A stretch of 64,000 bases of DNA from Dryomyza anilis (lineage: Eukaryota > Arthropoda > Insecta > Diptera > Dryomyzidae). The stretch spans positions 2,585,529-2,649,528 of the forward strand of contig OX638132.1 of assembly GCA_951804985.1 (NCBI GenBank). Reading direction: 5' to 3'. This document shows positions 13,321-26,574 of the stretch, piece after piece. The notes beneath the pieces are model-generated. The model saw only the letters and a program-made list of their open reading frames with translations. It ran no database searches and had not been told where the DNA came from. The number at the start of each line of letters is the position of its first letter. The first letter of the stretch is position 1. A program made the translations under genes and the position numbers.

Positions 13321-13640
13321 TTCAAATTTTTACAATTTCTTCGTTTTTTTGCTATAATTTTTTATTGGAGCAAAATAAAATAGTGGTGTAAAGGTATTAA
13401 TTGTTTGTTTTTAAAGTACCTATCTATGGACATCGTTATTTAAAAATATTTTGCCAAAAAAAATTTCTCGCAAAGAACAAATGGCAAATTAGTGTTTGGC
13501 AACATATTTTTAATTAATGACGCAGATCGATAGGTGCTTTAAAAACAAACAATAAATGCCTTTACATTACTATTTTATATTGCGCTAATAAAAAGTTATA
13601 GCATTAAAAACGAAAAGTTTTGCGTTTTGATCAGGATATA
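13321..13640. repeat. Large hairpin 2, tandem copy of hairpin 1
   Basis: The same inner layout as hairpin 1 (GTGTAAAGGTATTAATTG, ACCTATC, TTTGCCAA, AATGGCAAATTAGTGTTTGGCA, GATCGATAGGTG, AATGCCTTTACA) is repeated directly after it. Arms are more diverged at the outer ends. It looks like a tandem duplication of the palindromic unit. Confidence 0.7.
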
Positions 13641-13852
13641 GCTTCACAAAATCCGTATTTATAATTCAGTAGGTTGTCCAAATCTAAAGATATTTTATCT
13701 ACATAATACTAATTGACGAATAAACCAAAATAATAAAAAAAATGAAAAAAAAATATAAATATTGCTAATTTTTAAATCAGTTCAAACTTTAAAATTTGAT
13801 TTTCCAACATTTTTAAAAATGCATTTTTGGCCCCTTTGACATGATAGTGACG

Positions 13853-15399
13853 AAATGTTGCTAAAATTATTATTTTCGCATAAAAAAAACCTACACATTA
13901 TTTTTTTTATCTTTTTTCTAAATAAACGATGAAAATTTTCAGATTATTAAATAAAGTATATATGTATTTTCTAAATCAAAATATCAGTATGCATCTTATT
14001 AGAATAATCAATACGTATTTGTACAAAGGTTCAAATTGTTTATAAATTGAAAATTCATTTTCAAAATTTTCATATTTGACTCGCAAATTTTATATATACA
14101 AAAACAAAAACAAAATCAAAGAACAAATATCGTATGAAATAATCTCAATAAAGTTCATGAATATTTATTGTTTTTGTTAAGTTTAAATGAAGCACGCACA
14201 CACACTCAGCCAGCAACTGGCCTTGGCACCTGAAAAATCATTTAACAAAAGCTCTCTATTGTTTTCAGCATTTGCTGCATGAGAGGCGGCGCAGAGTGGC
14301 GCAGAGTCAAGGATGCTGTTGGCAGGATTTCAAAGGAAATATTTTTTAATGTGGTTTTTATTTTAGTTGGTGTTGCTGCCATGACTGAGGCAGTGAGTGA
14401 GTGTTGCAGCAAACTACCTTCGGCTTTGTCGGTTTTATGCAGTTATTGTTCTTTGTGTTTTGTATGTTGTTGTTGTGGTGTTTGTTGTTGTTGTTATTGT
14501 TGAGAGCTTTCAGTCACAATGTCAACCGCAAACACTTTAATGTTGAATTCAGACAACGTACAGCAACTGAATAAAGCAAAATTTTGCAACAGATTTCGTA
14601 AGAATAGAAAATACCTGGCGTCATCTTAAGCTGGCTTAAGTGGCTTTTTTGAGGCCAGCAACCGAGTGCAACTGCTTGTTGTCTGCACTGCTGACTGGCA
14701 GAAAGACAGACGACAGACTGTCAATCAGGCAGTCAGTCACTCCAAACACGAAGAAAATCATGTTCATCATGTTGCAGAACACTTTGAGTGGCATCATTAT
14801 TTCCTATTAAAAGTTTTTTTTATGTTGTTTTTATTAAAATGCATTTTTATTTTTATAAAAGTAATTTAATTGGAAAAAACTTTTAAAAAACTATTAAAAA
14901 GTATGCAAAAAAAATAAAAATTGCAAATGTTACTCATGGCTCACATCGCCTCCAGTTTCATCTGAAACGTGTTATTTGCCACTAGTTGTTTGCTATGCAT
15001 CTTGTGAAACATAATATGAACTGCTGAACTCCAAAACAAAAATTTTATTGTTTTAGTTAGTGTTTTTGTTAGCGCTCTGCTATTCCGAGTTTTTCTTTTG
15101 CCTGTGTGTTGCATTGAGTAGGTTTTTCGTTGTAGGTTTAGTTGTTACTTTCACCGCAAATAGACGCACGACATACGCAAAAATAACAAAATAATCTTTG
15201 CAAAAAATGCCTGATGGTAACTTAGCACAAAAGTGAAACAACTCAAATATCAAAAATGGAAGAAATTAAAAATAAAATTTAAATTATTATAATTTTATGT
15301 TTTGTCGACCTTTGTGCTTTTATTGGTTGGCCGCTAGTCTGATTCAAATTTATAATAGTATTTATATTTTTCACAATTGAATAAAAAAAATAGAATTTT
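13853..15399. other. Non-coding DNA with no supported feature
   Basis: Bases 14170-14770 are less AT-rich with GTT/TTG runs near 14465-14505, typical of unique fly non-coding DNA. No exon can be supported. Confidence 0.4.
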
Positions 15400-17375
15400 G
15401 TTTGCAAATTTAAATGAAAATTGCATTTTTAATGAAAAGTTGCATTTTAAAAAAAAAAATGAAAATTTTTGAATGAAACATCAAATTTTTAGCGATAATT
15501 TAAATTTTGTATGACTATATGAATTTTGAGTGAAATATGGAATTTTGAGTGAAACATCGAATTTTTAGTTATATATTGAAATATGAGTGAAAATATAATT
15601 TTGAGTAGGATTTGTAGTAAAAAATTGAATTTTGTGTGAAAAATTGAAGTTTGAGTGAAAAATTTAATTTTTGAGTAAAAAATGTAATTTTGAGTGAAAA
15701 TTTGAATTTTGAGTGAAAAATTGAATTTTGAATGAAAAATTGAATTTTCAGCGAAAAAATCGAATTTTGAATTAAAATTTAAATTTTTAGTGAAATATTG
15801 AGTTTTGAGTTATATATTGATATATGAGTGAAAATAAAATGTTGATTGAAATATTGAATTATGAGTGAAAATCGAATTTTGAGTGAAATTTTGAAATATG
15901 AGTGAAAAATGTAACTTATATTGAAAAATTGCATTATATGAATTTTGAATGAAATATAGGATTTGTAGTAAAAATTCGAATTTTGTGTGAGAAGTGAGTT
16001 TGAGTGAAAAATTAAGGTTTAAGTAAAAAAATTAATATTGAGCGAAAAATTAAATTTTAAGTGAAATTAGAATTTTGAGTTAAATTTGAAGTTTGAGTGA
16101 AAAATGTAATTAATTGAAATTTTTGGGAAAATTTTAATTTTTGAGATAAAAATAAAAGTTTTAGTGATAATTTGAATTTTGTGTGAAAAAATGCAATTTT
16201 AATGAGCAATTGAATTTTTAGCTAAGAATTAAATATTTGGGATTTATCGAAATATTTTAGTGAAACGTTGAATTTTGAGTTATAATATACAATTTGTATA
16301 TATGTTTGAGTGGATTTTATATGGATTTTAATGAAAATATGAAATTTTAATAAAAAAAAATAATTTTGAGATAAAAATCGAATTTTGAGTGATAATATGA
16401 ATTTTGAGTGCAATATAGGATTTGTAGTAAAACATCGAATTTTAAGTGAAAAATTTAAGTTTCAGTGAAAAACGTAAGTTTAAGTGAAAAAATTAATTTT
16501 GAGTGAAATTTGAATTTTGAGTGATACATTGAATTTTGAGTGAAAATTTTAATTATAAGTGAACATTTTCTTTTTTTAGTGGAAAAATTAATTTTGAGTG
16601 AGAAATTTCTTTTTTTTAGTGAAAAAATGAATTTTGAGTGAAAAAATTAATTTTAATTAAAAACTTGAATTTTGAGTGAAAAATTGAATTTTGAGTGAAA
16701 TATTGAATTTTTAGTGAAAAATTTAATTTTGAGTGAAAATTGAATTTTGAGTGAAAAATTGAATTTTGAGTAAAAAATTGAATTTGAGTGAAAATTGAAT
16801 ATTGAGTGATACATTGAATTTTGAGTGAAAAGTTTAATTATGAGTGAAAAAATTTTTTTAAGTGAAAAAATGAATTTTAAGTGAAAAATTTCTTTTTTTT
16901 AGTGAAAAAATGAATTTTGAGTGAAAAATTTAATTTTGATTGAAAAATTGAATTTTGAGTGAAAAATTGAATTTGGAGTGAAAAATTGAATTTTGATTGA
17001 AAAATTGAATTTTAGTGAAAAATTTAATTTTGAGTGAAAATTGAATTTTGAGTGAAAAATTTAATTTTGAGTGAAAAATTTAATTTTGAGTGAAAAATTG
17101 AATTTTGAGTGAAAAATTGAATCTTGAGTGAAAAAATGAATTTTGAGTGAAAAAATTAATTTTGATTGAAAAATTGAATTTTGAGTGAAAATGTTCTTTT
17201 TTTTAGTGAGCAATTGCTTTTTGTGTAAAATTATTTTTTTTAGTGAAACGTCGAATTTTGAGTGATAATTTGAAGTTTGTATGAAATGGAAATGGAATTG
17301 CATTTGAAAATTTAAAGTTTAAGCGAACATTTTTATTTTAAGTGAAAAAATTAATTTCTATTTAAAACTTGTTTC
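15400..17375. repeat. AGTGAAAAATTGAATTTTG minisatellite, array 1
   Basis: About 100 degenerate copies of a 17-20 bp unit 'TTTTGAGTGAAAAATTGAA'. Homogeneity is highest at 16650-17170, where neighbouring units are nearly identical; the edges are more diverged, as expected when unequal exchange acts mainly in the centre. Unit length varies through A/T-run changes. It encodes nothing. Confidence 0.85.
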
Positions 17376-19320
17376 TTCAGTTGCACCACTTTTGAGCACT
17401 CATCGCACGCATGACAGTGCTAACCAAGCATTGCGTTGATGAGTGTGCGCCCGTCCCAAATGTGTGTCAGTGGGGACGCGCGCACTCATGCAAAGCAGCA
17501 GCACGACACACATATGTGCTGCGAGTACACTCGACGAAAAGATAAACATATGAAAAAACAACAACAGCCAACACAAAACAAACGCAGCAAAAGCAAAACA
17601 AAACAACGTAAAACAAACACAAAACTCGAAAGAGGTCTATGCGTTTCGTATGTTCGTGCGTGATTGAATGAGTGTCACGGCGAAACTGCGCTGTAAATTT
17701 CTATGTGTGTCACACGACTTTGTTTTAGGCATTTCTGCAGTTAACACAAAACAAAGTTTTGCTTGCGTTTCTTGGCGGCTTTTAGCGAATTTGGAGCCAG
17801 CTTTTTGACTTGAAAGTTTTGGCAGATAACTTTCTGAGAGTTTTGGCGCGCATGTCTTTCATTGTTTTCTGTACAAAGTAATGCTAAATATTTAATTTTT
17901 CTTTTAGTGCTTATTGTACAAAGAATTCAATTTTATTCTAAGTTCTTTAAAAGTTTTTAAATTAATTATGTTTACTTTTTCTTAATTTGGTTGAAACATA
18001 ATTCTGAAATAAATAAAAAAAATATATCTTCATCACTTTCTACTAAAACAAAACACAAATAAACAACCTGAAGTAATTATGAATTTAATACTCATTTTTT
18101 TAACTAATAAAATCTAAAATTTACTTACAAAAAAACCAAACAAAAAAAACACTTGTTTTTCTTTATTTCAATATCGCTTTCTTCTCTTTTATATTTTTGC
18201 AAAAAATCTGACAAAATCCAGTTAAAGCGCTTTCTCAATTCAAAAACAACAAGAGAACATAAAAAAACGCATTTCTTTGCCACGCCACAGTTTGTTATCT
18301 TCGTGATTCAACACAGCCAACAGTCGCACTTCCGCATCCGGCGCCAGTCCTTCAAAGCAACGCAGTTTCGCTTCGCTCGATCGTACACCAGACACCATTC
18401 AAAGACTTGCATAAATTTCTTAACGTTTTAATTAGTTGTTGTGTGCTTTTTTTCTCAACTTATTTTTTTCTAACTTCACGCTCGTATTTTTTCGCATCTT
18501 AATTTTTGTTATCTTTTTTTATTTACTGCAAAAGTAATTTTTTCAACGCACAGATTTTTATGTCTTCTTTTGCATTTTGTGCTGCTTCTACTGCTCTTTA
18601 ATGCTTTTAATATATATTTTTTGTATTTTTTCACTTCCAACGCAGCATCAGCAGCATTAAGCAGCAAATTACATGGCATCAGCACCGTGATTTCGCTGCC
18701 GCCTTTACTGCTGCTGCTGCCAGTAACGGTAATTAAGTCATTTGGCAATTTTGTGGCAGCACCAAAGAGATGCTGCCGCCAGCGCTGCGGATACAGTTAA
18801 ATGCGTACAATGTGGCTGTGGTGTGTGTGTGCCTAATACTTGTGCAGATTAAAATTTAAACATGGCTCATTCTGGCATCGAGTTCGTCGAGGCATTGAAG
18901 CATACAGAGCGCCACATACACATAAAACACACAGTTATTAATTATTTAGAATGCTTTTAGCATTTGATACAAACAATTTTGTTGTTATTGCCTTTTTTAT
19001 AGCACCTAATCATTGCAAAAAATGCAGTACATACCACAAAATGCGTTGCTCAATTTTGGGCAATTCAATAATTTTTTAGAAATTTTATTATTTACAGCTT
19101 GGTTTGAGATGCATAATATGATAAAATTGTGTAAAAATTTAAATTACAAAAAATAAATAAAATTAAAATAAATTTAAGAAAAAGTCGCTTCAGAATTTAA
19201 AAGATTTTTTTTTTAATTTAAATTTTCTGTTTTAAAATATAAATTTGACACCAAACAATTGTATTTTAATCGAAAGCAAATCTCTTTCAAAATTATAGTA
19301 ACGTATACAAATATAATAGT
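17376..19320. other. Non-coding DNA between two minisatellite arrays
   Basis: Bases 17390-17860 and 18280-18900 have balanced composition and look unique; bases 18590-18790 carry CAGCA/GCTGCT runs. No splice-supported exon was found. Confidence 0.4.
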
Positions 19321-20700
19321 TCTATATTTGAGTGAAAACTTAAATTGTTATTAAACATTTGTATTCATAGTCAAAACTATAATTTTGAATAAAATTTAAT
19401 TTTGCGTCAAAAACTTAATTTGAGTGAGAATTCAAATTTTAAATAAAAACAAGAGTTTTGAGTGAACAAATTTATTTAGAGAGACCAAATTTTATTTTGG
19501 GTGAAAAATTTATTTTGTAGTGAAAATTTTAATTTTTAGTGAAAAATGTTATTAATAGTGAAAAAATTGAATTTTGAACGAAAATTTTAATTTAGAGCGG
19601 ACCTATTTTATTAAGAGTAAAAAAAATTATTTTGAGTAAAATATAACTTTTGAGTGTAAAATTGAAATTGAGTAAAAATTGGTATTTTTGTCGAAAAATT
19701 TGATGTTGAGTGAAAAATGTTATTTTGGGTGAAAAAATATTTTTTGAGTGTAAAATTTAATTTAGTGTGAAAAATTAATTTTTGAGTGTAAAATTTTATT
19801 TATATTAAAAAATCTAATTTTTAGTGAAAAAATAACTTTTAATTGTAAAATTGAAATTCAGTTAAAATGTAGAGAATGTTAATTGTATGTGAAAATTTAA
19901 TTTTGAGTGCAATATTTTATTTAAAGCGGACAAATTTATTCGGAGTGATTTTTTTTTTTTTTTGTTAAGTGAACAATATTAATTTAAAGTAAGATCCAAA
20001 CTTTTGAGTTAAAATTTAATTTATATTGAAAAATCTAATTATGAGTGTAAAATTAACTATGATTATAAATTTGAATTTGAGTGAAAATTTGTATTTTAGA
20101 GTGACAAATTTGATGTTTAACTAAAAATATAATTTTGAGGGAAAAATTTTGCTTTGATGAAAAATTTGTATTTTGATTGAAAAAATTGTATTTTGAATAA
20201 ATAAATTAATTTAGAGTGTGACATATTAATTTCGAGTGAAATTTTTAATTTTAGTTAAAACTAACTTTTGTGTGAAAAATGGAGTTTTAGTGTAAAATTG
20301 TATTTTGAGTATTAAATTTGATTTTTAGTGAAAAACTAAATTTTAAGTGAAAAGTGTTATTTTGAGTGAAAAATTCTTTAGAGTTGAAAAAAATGCATTT
20401 TAAGTGAAACTTTTAATTCAGATTGGAAAAATTAAATCTAGAGTAAAAAATTTAATTTTCAGAGCAAAATTAAAAATATTTCAATCGAATTCCAATTCTA
20501 ATGATTAAAAAATAATAATTATATTGTGTGAAAATTTTAATTTTGAGTAAAAATTTTAATTTTAAGTAAAAAAAAATAATTTTAATTAAAAAAATTAATT
20601 TTTAGTAAAAAATTCAGTAAAAAATTTATTTTTAGTGAAAATCTTAAATATGAGTGAAAAATTAAATTTAGAGTGTAACCATTTAATTGTGAAAATAATT
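19321..20700. repeat. AGTGAAAATTT minisatellite, array 2 (highly diverged)
   Basis: The same 'TTTGAGTGAAAATTTAATT' theme as array 1 but far more degenerate, with unit lengths around 17-22 bp and many substitutions. It appears older or no longer homogenised. Confidence 0.75.
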
Positions 20701-20744
20701 CCAATTCAACCCTTAAAAATTTAGTAGAACAAATAACAATTTTC

Positions 20745-20972
20745 AAAATTATGGACATGTTCCGGCGTTCGATCAAATTTCATTTAAAATATGGAAAAAA
20801 ACGATTTTGAATTCGATGTCCGAGTGCAAAATATATTTCTCAATTGCTTTGTTTTAAATAATTTCAATTTGTTTGGAAAAACAATTTATTGTATTGTGAA
20901 CTCGAATTCAAAACCGTACGTTTACAAATTTTATATGAAATTCGATCGAACGCCAGAACATGGCCGTACATA
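20745..20972. mobile_element. Palindromic MITE-like element
   Basis: GACATGTTCCGGCGTTCGAT near the left end is matched by the complement of ATCGAACGCCAGAACATGGC near the right end. The interior also pairs (TTTTGAATTCGATGTCCG against CGAATTCAAAAC). The 60-residue open frame across it is a by-product. Confidence 0.65.
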
Positions 20973-23016
20973 GTTGAATATCAATCCAAATTAATTTTCA
21001 GAATGGAAAATATATTTATATATTATATCATATATAATATTGTTTATAATCCAAAAAAGAGCTAATGGCAAATTGTAGCATTTAAAAATGAAATGATATA
21101 ACGACCTTTAATAAAATATATAATTTAAATAAAAATAAAAGAAATTGAAATTAAACTTAAAAAAATGAATAAAACATTTAAATTCGCTTTTTTAAAATGT
21201 ACTTTAAAATATTCTTTTATTTTCGTTAGTATTCATTTACTTGCAATATCCTGGGACTTGTTACAAATGCCGACCTAGATAGGTTTAAAGGTTCAGTACG
21301 ACCGAATTGATAATTAGCTGTACCAGTATTGAAAATTTTAATACAAAATATTCAAATATCGATCGAAAGTAAATTTGAGAACAAGCCCGATTATTATGTT
21401 TTTCTATTAAACTGAGTCTTTTTAAATAGTTTTCTTTTTAAATTATATTTGTGAAGTTTTACTTATGGTCCCTTAAACTATTGTATACGTCATGTTGCAC
21501 CAAATAACTTAATATACAAAAATGTTAATCTTAATATTTATTAATGAATTATTTCCGTTGGTAGCTGCTGCTTGATATGGTGCTCATGCATTTAATAAAG
21601 TTAGCTCTCAAATTGTCCTGATTTATGAGCTGTTTGCGGCATTCAACTTAAACGGCTACCTGCGGTTAAGCCAACAACATATTGACAACAGTTCGAGCGG
21701 CACTTGCCACCGATGCCATTAATCATTTAACTCGAGACGTGTTTTGTGGTTAAACGTGGCTGTTTGACACTGCCACGCATCGACACGTCCGAGACGTATG
21801 AGTGATATTTGCGGCCAAAGTGGTTCAGGCTTGTTTGCGGCGCAGTTAGAACTTAAAGAAAGTCCATGAGACATTAGGACATTTTCAATTTATGTTAGAG
21901 ACAAATCAAATTAGCAAACAACATTCAAATTTGCAATTTAGAATAAAACTAGTTGCTCATACGTCATGTTCAATGTGCAATTTACATTTATTATTTTCAA
22001 TGTGCCTCGTAGTCTTTACGATTTTCATTTAATGCTGACACTGCAGCACATGTCTAAAGTATTTCATGTAAATGTAAGTAATTTACAAATATTTTGTTGT
22101 TGAGCCCAGAATACAATACATGACATGTCGACAAGTCAGAACATGCAATAAGACAACAAAAGAAACGTTTTAATGCCACAAGAAATGCATATTTGTGCTG
22201 GGACTAAGGCTTATTGTCGTTTTTGTTGCTGTTCTGCACTGTGATACAGATTCTAGCATTTGACATGCTGCACTTGTATTGAGCAACTAAAGCCAGCAAC
22301 ATGTCTCAACCTACGCAACTGTGTTTGGGCAACTGAAACGGAATCGGAAACGGAAGTTGGCATTAAGTGCATCTTCCTGACTGACCACACTGGCAGTTGA
22401 CCATTTGCAATGCTGTACAGACAGCAGCTGGAAGTTGCCGCAACCCATTGCCTGGGCAACAGTTGATGGCATTAACTGCAACTAACCGCAGGACTGCCCT
22501 GAAATAATCATTACATTACATATTAAATTATTTAATATATTAACATAAATGAACACGAGAAACTAATTAAGCGGACGCAGGCTGCCCAACGTTGCACAAA
22601 ATGTTTCGCATTAAATTGAATTGACACGTAGCCGGTCGTCGCCTTTAGCAACAACATAGCCATTGCTTGCATTTGTTGCCACCACTAAATTTATGTAAAA
22701 TCATTGGCCCAAATCTTGACTTTAAATCGTTGCAGAACGGCAGCATGTTGTCCGGCGCGGCGTGCTTGAGCGACACAGCTACATGACGAACTGTTTGCTT
22801 TCTGCCGCCTCTGCTGCTGTCGGCCTATGAACTTAGCTCGGCTGACTGCGTTGTGCGCCATAATTAAAGTGATTTGCATGGCCTGCAGCTGCAGCCGGTT
22901 TCAGTGTGTTGCGGCCTCCAGTTTAATTGAAAAAAGAGGTCACGGAGGTCACGTTGGTGCGAGCACCGCACACTATTGCAACAGCAGGATGTATTTCTTT
23001 GAGGCTCAGCTTATTA
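20973..23016. other. Unique-looking non-coding DNA
   Basis: Bases 21550-22900 have balanced composition and no repeats. Short open frames on both strands have no splice signals and no recognisable domain. This could be an intron or a regulatory region of a gene outside the window. Confidence 0.4.
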
Positions 23017-24986
23017 TCTTCCTCTTCCTCTTCCTCTTCCTCTTCCTCTTCCTCTTCCTCTTCCTCTTCCTCTTCCTCTTCCTCTTCCTCTTCCTCTTCC
23101 TCTTCCTCTTCCTCTTCCTCTTCCTCTTCCTCTTCCTCTTCCTCTTCCTCTTCCTCTTCCTCTTCCTCTTCCTCTTCCTCTTCCTCTTCCTCTTCCTCTT
23201 CCTCTTCCTCTTCCTCTTCCTCTTCCTCTTCCTCTTCCTCTTCCTCTTCCTCTTCCTCTTCCTCTTCCTCTTCCTCTTCCTCTTCCTCTTCCTCTTCCTC
23301 TTCCTCTTCCTCTTCCTCTTCCTCTTCCTCTTCCTCTTCCTCTTCCTCTTCCTCTTCCTCTTCCTCTTCCTCTTCCTCTTCCTCTTCCTCTTCCTCTTCC
23401 TCTTCCTCTTCCTCTTCCTCTTCCTCTTCCTCTTCCTCTTCCTCTTCCTCTTCCTCTTCCTCTTCCTCTTCCTCTTCCTCTTCCTCTTCCTCTTCCTCTT
23501 CCTCTTCCTCTTCCTCTTCCTCTTCCTCTTCCTCTTCCTCTTCCTCTTCCTCTTCCTCTTCCTCTTCCTCTTCCTCTTCCTCTTCCTCTTCCTCTTCCTC
23601 TTCCTCTTCCTCTTCCTCTTCCTCTTCCTCTTCCTCTTCCTCTTCCTCTTCCTCTTCCTCTTCCTCTTCCTCTTCCTCTTCCTCTTCCTCTTCCTCTTCC
23701 TCTTCCTCTTCCTCTTCCTCTTCCTCTTCCTCTTCCTCTTCCTCTTCCTCTTCCTCTTCCTCTTCCTCTTCCTCTTCCTCTTCCTCTTCCTCTTCCTCTT
23801 CCTCTTCCTCTTCCTCTTCCTCTTCCTCTTCCTCTTCCTCTTCCTCTTCCTCTTCCTCTTCCTCTTCCTCTTCCTCTTCCTCTTCCTCTTCCTCTTCCTC
23901 TTCCTCTTCCTCTTCCTCTTCCTCTTCCTCTTCCTCTTCCTCTTCCTCTTCCTCTTCCTCTTCCTCTTCCTCTTCCTCTTCCTCTTCCTCTTCCTCTTCC
24001 TCTTCCTCTTCCTCTTCCTCTTCCTCTTCCTCTTCCTCTTCCTCTTCCTCTTCCTCTTCCTCTTCCTCTTCCTCTTCCTCTTCCTCTTCCTCTTCCTCTT
24101 CCTCTTCCTCTTCCTCTTCCTCTTCCTCTTCCTCTTCCTCTTCCTCTTCCTCTTCCTCTTCCTCTTCCTCTTCCTCTTCCTCTTCCTCTTCCTCTTCCTC
24201 TTCCTCTTCCTCTTCCTCTTCCTCTTCCTCTTCCTCTTCCTCTTCCTCTTCCTCTTCCTCTTCCTCTTCCTCTTCCTCTTCCTCTTCCTCTTCCTCTTCC
24301 TCTTCCTCTTCCTCTTCCTCTTCCTCTTCCTCTTCCTCTTCCTCTTCCTCTTCCTCTTCCTCTTCCTCTTCCTCTTCCTCTTCCTCTTCCTCTTCCTCTT
24401 CCTCTTCCTCTTCCTCTTCCTCTTCCTCTTCCTCTTCCTCTTCCTCTTCCTCTTCCTCTTCCTCTTCCTCTTCCTCTTCCTCTTCCTCTTCCTCTTCCTC
24501 TTCCTCTTCCTCTTCCTCTTCCTCTTCCTCTTCCTCTTCCTCTTCCTCTTCCTCTTCCTCTTCCTCTTCCTCTTCCTCTTCCTCTTCCTCTTCCTCTTCC
24601 TCTTCCTCTTCCTCTTCCTCTTCCTCTTCCTCTTCCTCTTCCTCTTCCTCTTCCTCTTCCTCTTCCTCTTCCTCTTCCTCTTCCTCTTCCTCTTCCTCTT
24701 CCTCTTCCTCTTCCTCTTCCTCTTCCTCTTCCTCTTCCTCTTCCTCTTCCTCTTCCTCTTCCTCTTCCTCTTCCTCTTCCTCTTCCTCTTCCTCTTCCTC
24801 TTCCTCTTCCTCTTCCTCTTCCTCTTCCTCTTCCTCTTCCTCTTCCTCTTCCTCTTCCTCTTCCTCTTCCTCTTCCTCTTCCTCTTCCTCTTCCTCTTCC
24901 TCTTCCTCTTCCTCTTCCTCTTCCTCTTCCTCTTCCTCTTCCTCTTCCTCTTCCTCTTCCTCTTCCTCTTCCTCTTCCTCTTCCTC
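23017..24986 (+). repeat. Perfect (TTCCTC)n hexanucleotide array, ~1.97 kb
   Basis: About 328 uninterrupted copies of CTTCCT/TTCCTC: every 60-base block from 23041 to 24960 is identical. Imperfect units (CGTCCTCGTCTTC, CCTTTTCC) occur only at the right edge, 24987-25030. One strand is pure pyrimidine and the other pure purine, which favours triplex (H-DNA) structures. The long LF-repeat and poly-Ser open frames are the repeat read in two frames. Exact length depends on the assembly. Confidence 0.97.
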
Positions 24987-26574
24987 GTCCTCGTCTTCTT
25001 CCTCTTCCTTTTCCTCGTCTTCTTTTTTTTTACGGAGGATTCTATGCTCTCCCCTATAATTTATGTTTCCTCTTTATTTTTATTTACCCCATCTCTCTGC
25101 CACATCGCATGCAACCCATTTAATTGGCGGTTTCTATTTAATGCACATACTACACAAATCCTATTCCTTGCACGGAATTCGGTCACTCGTACGCCCTTCG
25201 TTGCCAGCACCGACCAACAACATGTGGCGCTTTTGGAGTTGCTGCTTCGATTGTGTTGCATGCAAACCGAACAATTAACCCTCGGGTTGCATGTTTGATG
25301 TGCTTCAGCCAACGGTGACTTGGCATCAATACGAACACCGTAATTATGCAACAACCTGTATTAACGACCGACCACCGAACGCTCCCTAAAGACATTTTGG
25401 TTTATTTTTGTAGCTGTTGACTTTTTAAGTATTGCTGTAATTTATGGAGTCGACAGCAGGATTCGTTATTTATTCAAGCAGCTCAAACAGCAGCTAGTTG
25501 AAATATTTTACGCCATTACATTTATATTTTAATTAACACTACTACGGGATTATTATTCCAACTTGATATAATTATTTTTCAATTAAAAACAACGTTTTTG
25601 CAAAATTTTGCGAAATAATCAAAGCAGTGTCATTGAAGTTTATTTCATATCAGTTGTTATGGCAAAGAAGCAGTTTTTGTCAAAGAATCTTCTAGTGATT
25701 TGCGGCCAGTGATGAATATATGAGGAAAATAGACATAATTAATATTTTAAATATTTAGGTTTTGTTTGCATATATTTTAAATATTTTGGTATTTTTGGAT
25801 ACTTTAAACTACAACACCCAGCACATATTTGTTTGGACAGCTTTTTTTCAATGTTTTTTCAATTTTTAAAAAAACTTAATCTTTTCTATCATTTTTCTGA
25901 TTATTTTTTATATCATTTTAAATTTACCCAAAATTCAACGCAACAGATGCTGCAGCACACATTCAGCAACACAAAGACATGCAAATATTTGCGGTTGTTG
26001 TCGAACATGCTGCTGTTTCTGTTTCTGCTATTGCTGTTGCAGCAATAATTCGAACTTCATTCAATTGCATTTCACAGCGCGCAGCACTTCATTATGTTGC
26101 GGCTGAGCCACAAAATCAGTAGCTGCTGCTGCCAGCGACCATCGACCAACAGCTGCAGCAGCAACAACATAAGCAGCCGCATCAACAACAACAGCAACAG
26201 ATGCTGTTGCTGCTTTTTAATGAAAATGTTTGGCCGCAATACACGCTGCGTGGCTCTTGTTGCCAACAACAAAGCAAAATCGATTTGAGGTTGACGATAA
26301 CAATCAGAGCAACATCAACAACAGCAGCAGCAACAACAACAATTATGACTTTGATGTGTTTTAGCAACATGGCTGCTGCATGTAAGGCGGCAACAATAAG
26401 CGGCAGCTGTCAAGACAACTGCAGCAAAAAGGGAGTGACAGCTGCCAGGAAATCAGTAGCTCGCAAAACCTAAGCATCAATTACTATCGAACTATTTCCT
26501 CTAAGAAAGTACAAATATTAGTAGATAGTAGATCCAAAATCCATAACGAATTATTTTAAATACCTCGTTTAAAA
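24987..26574. other. Non-coding DNA with CAG/CAA-rich stretch
   Basis: Bases 25930-26460 hold many CAGCAA, AACAACAG and GCTGTTGC runs, common in fly introns and enhancers as well as in polyglutamine exons. No frame stays open long enough, and no splice context supports a coding exon. Confidence 0.4.

Larger units (their letters stand above)
12835..13852. mobile_element. ~1-kb element with imperfect terminal inverted repeats and two nested hairpins
   Basis: The left end (CACCATGCCAAAGGGATGAA) and right end (CCCCTTTGACATGATAGTG) are imperfect inverted repeats. Inside, GCCAAAAGGG-type motifs recur. The centre is two large palindromes side by side (12991-13320 and 13321-13640). There is no open reading frame. 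It is probably a non-autonomous DNA transposon or foldback element that has duplicated internally. Confidence 0.55.

Noticed and set aside
22827..25298. Open frames of 823 and 710 residues (LF repeats and poly-Ser)
   Set aside because: Both are the (TTCCTC)n array read in two frames; the repeat stays open because the hexamer has no stop in these frames.
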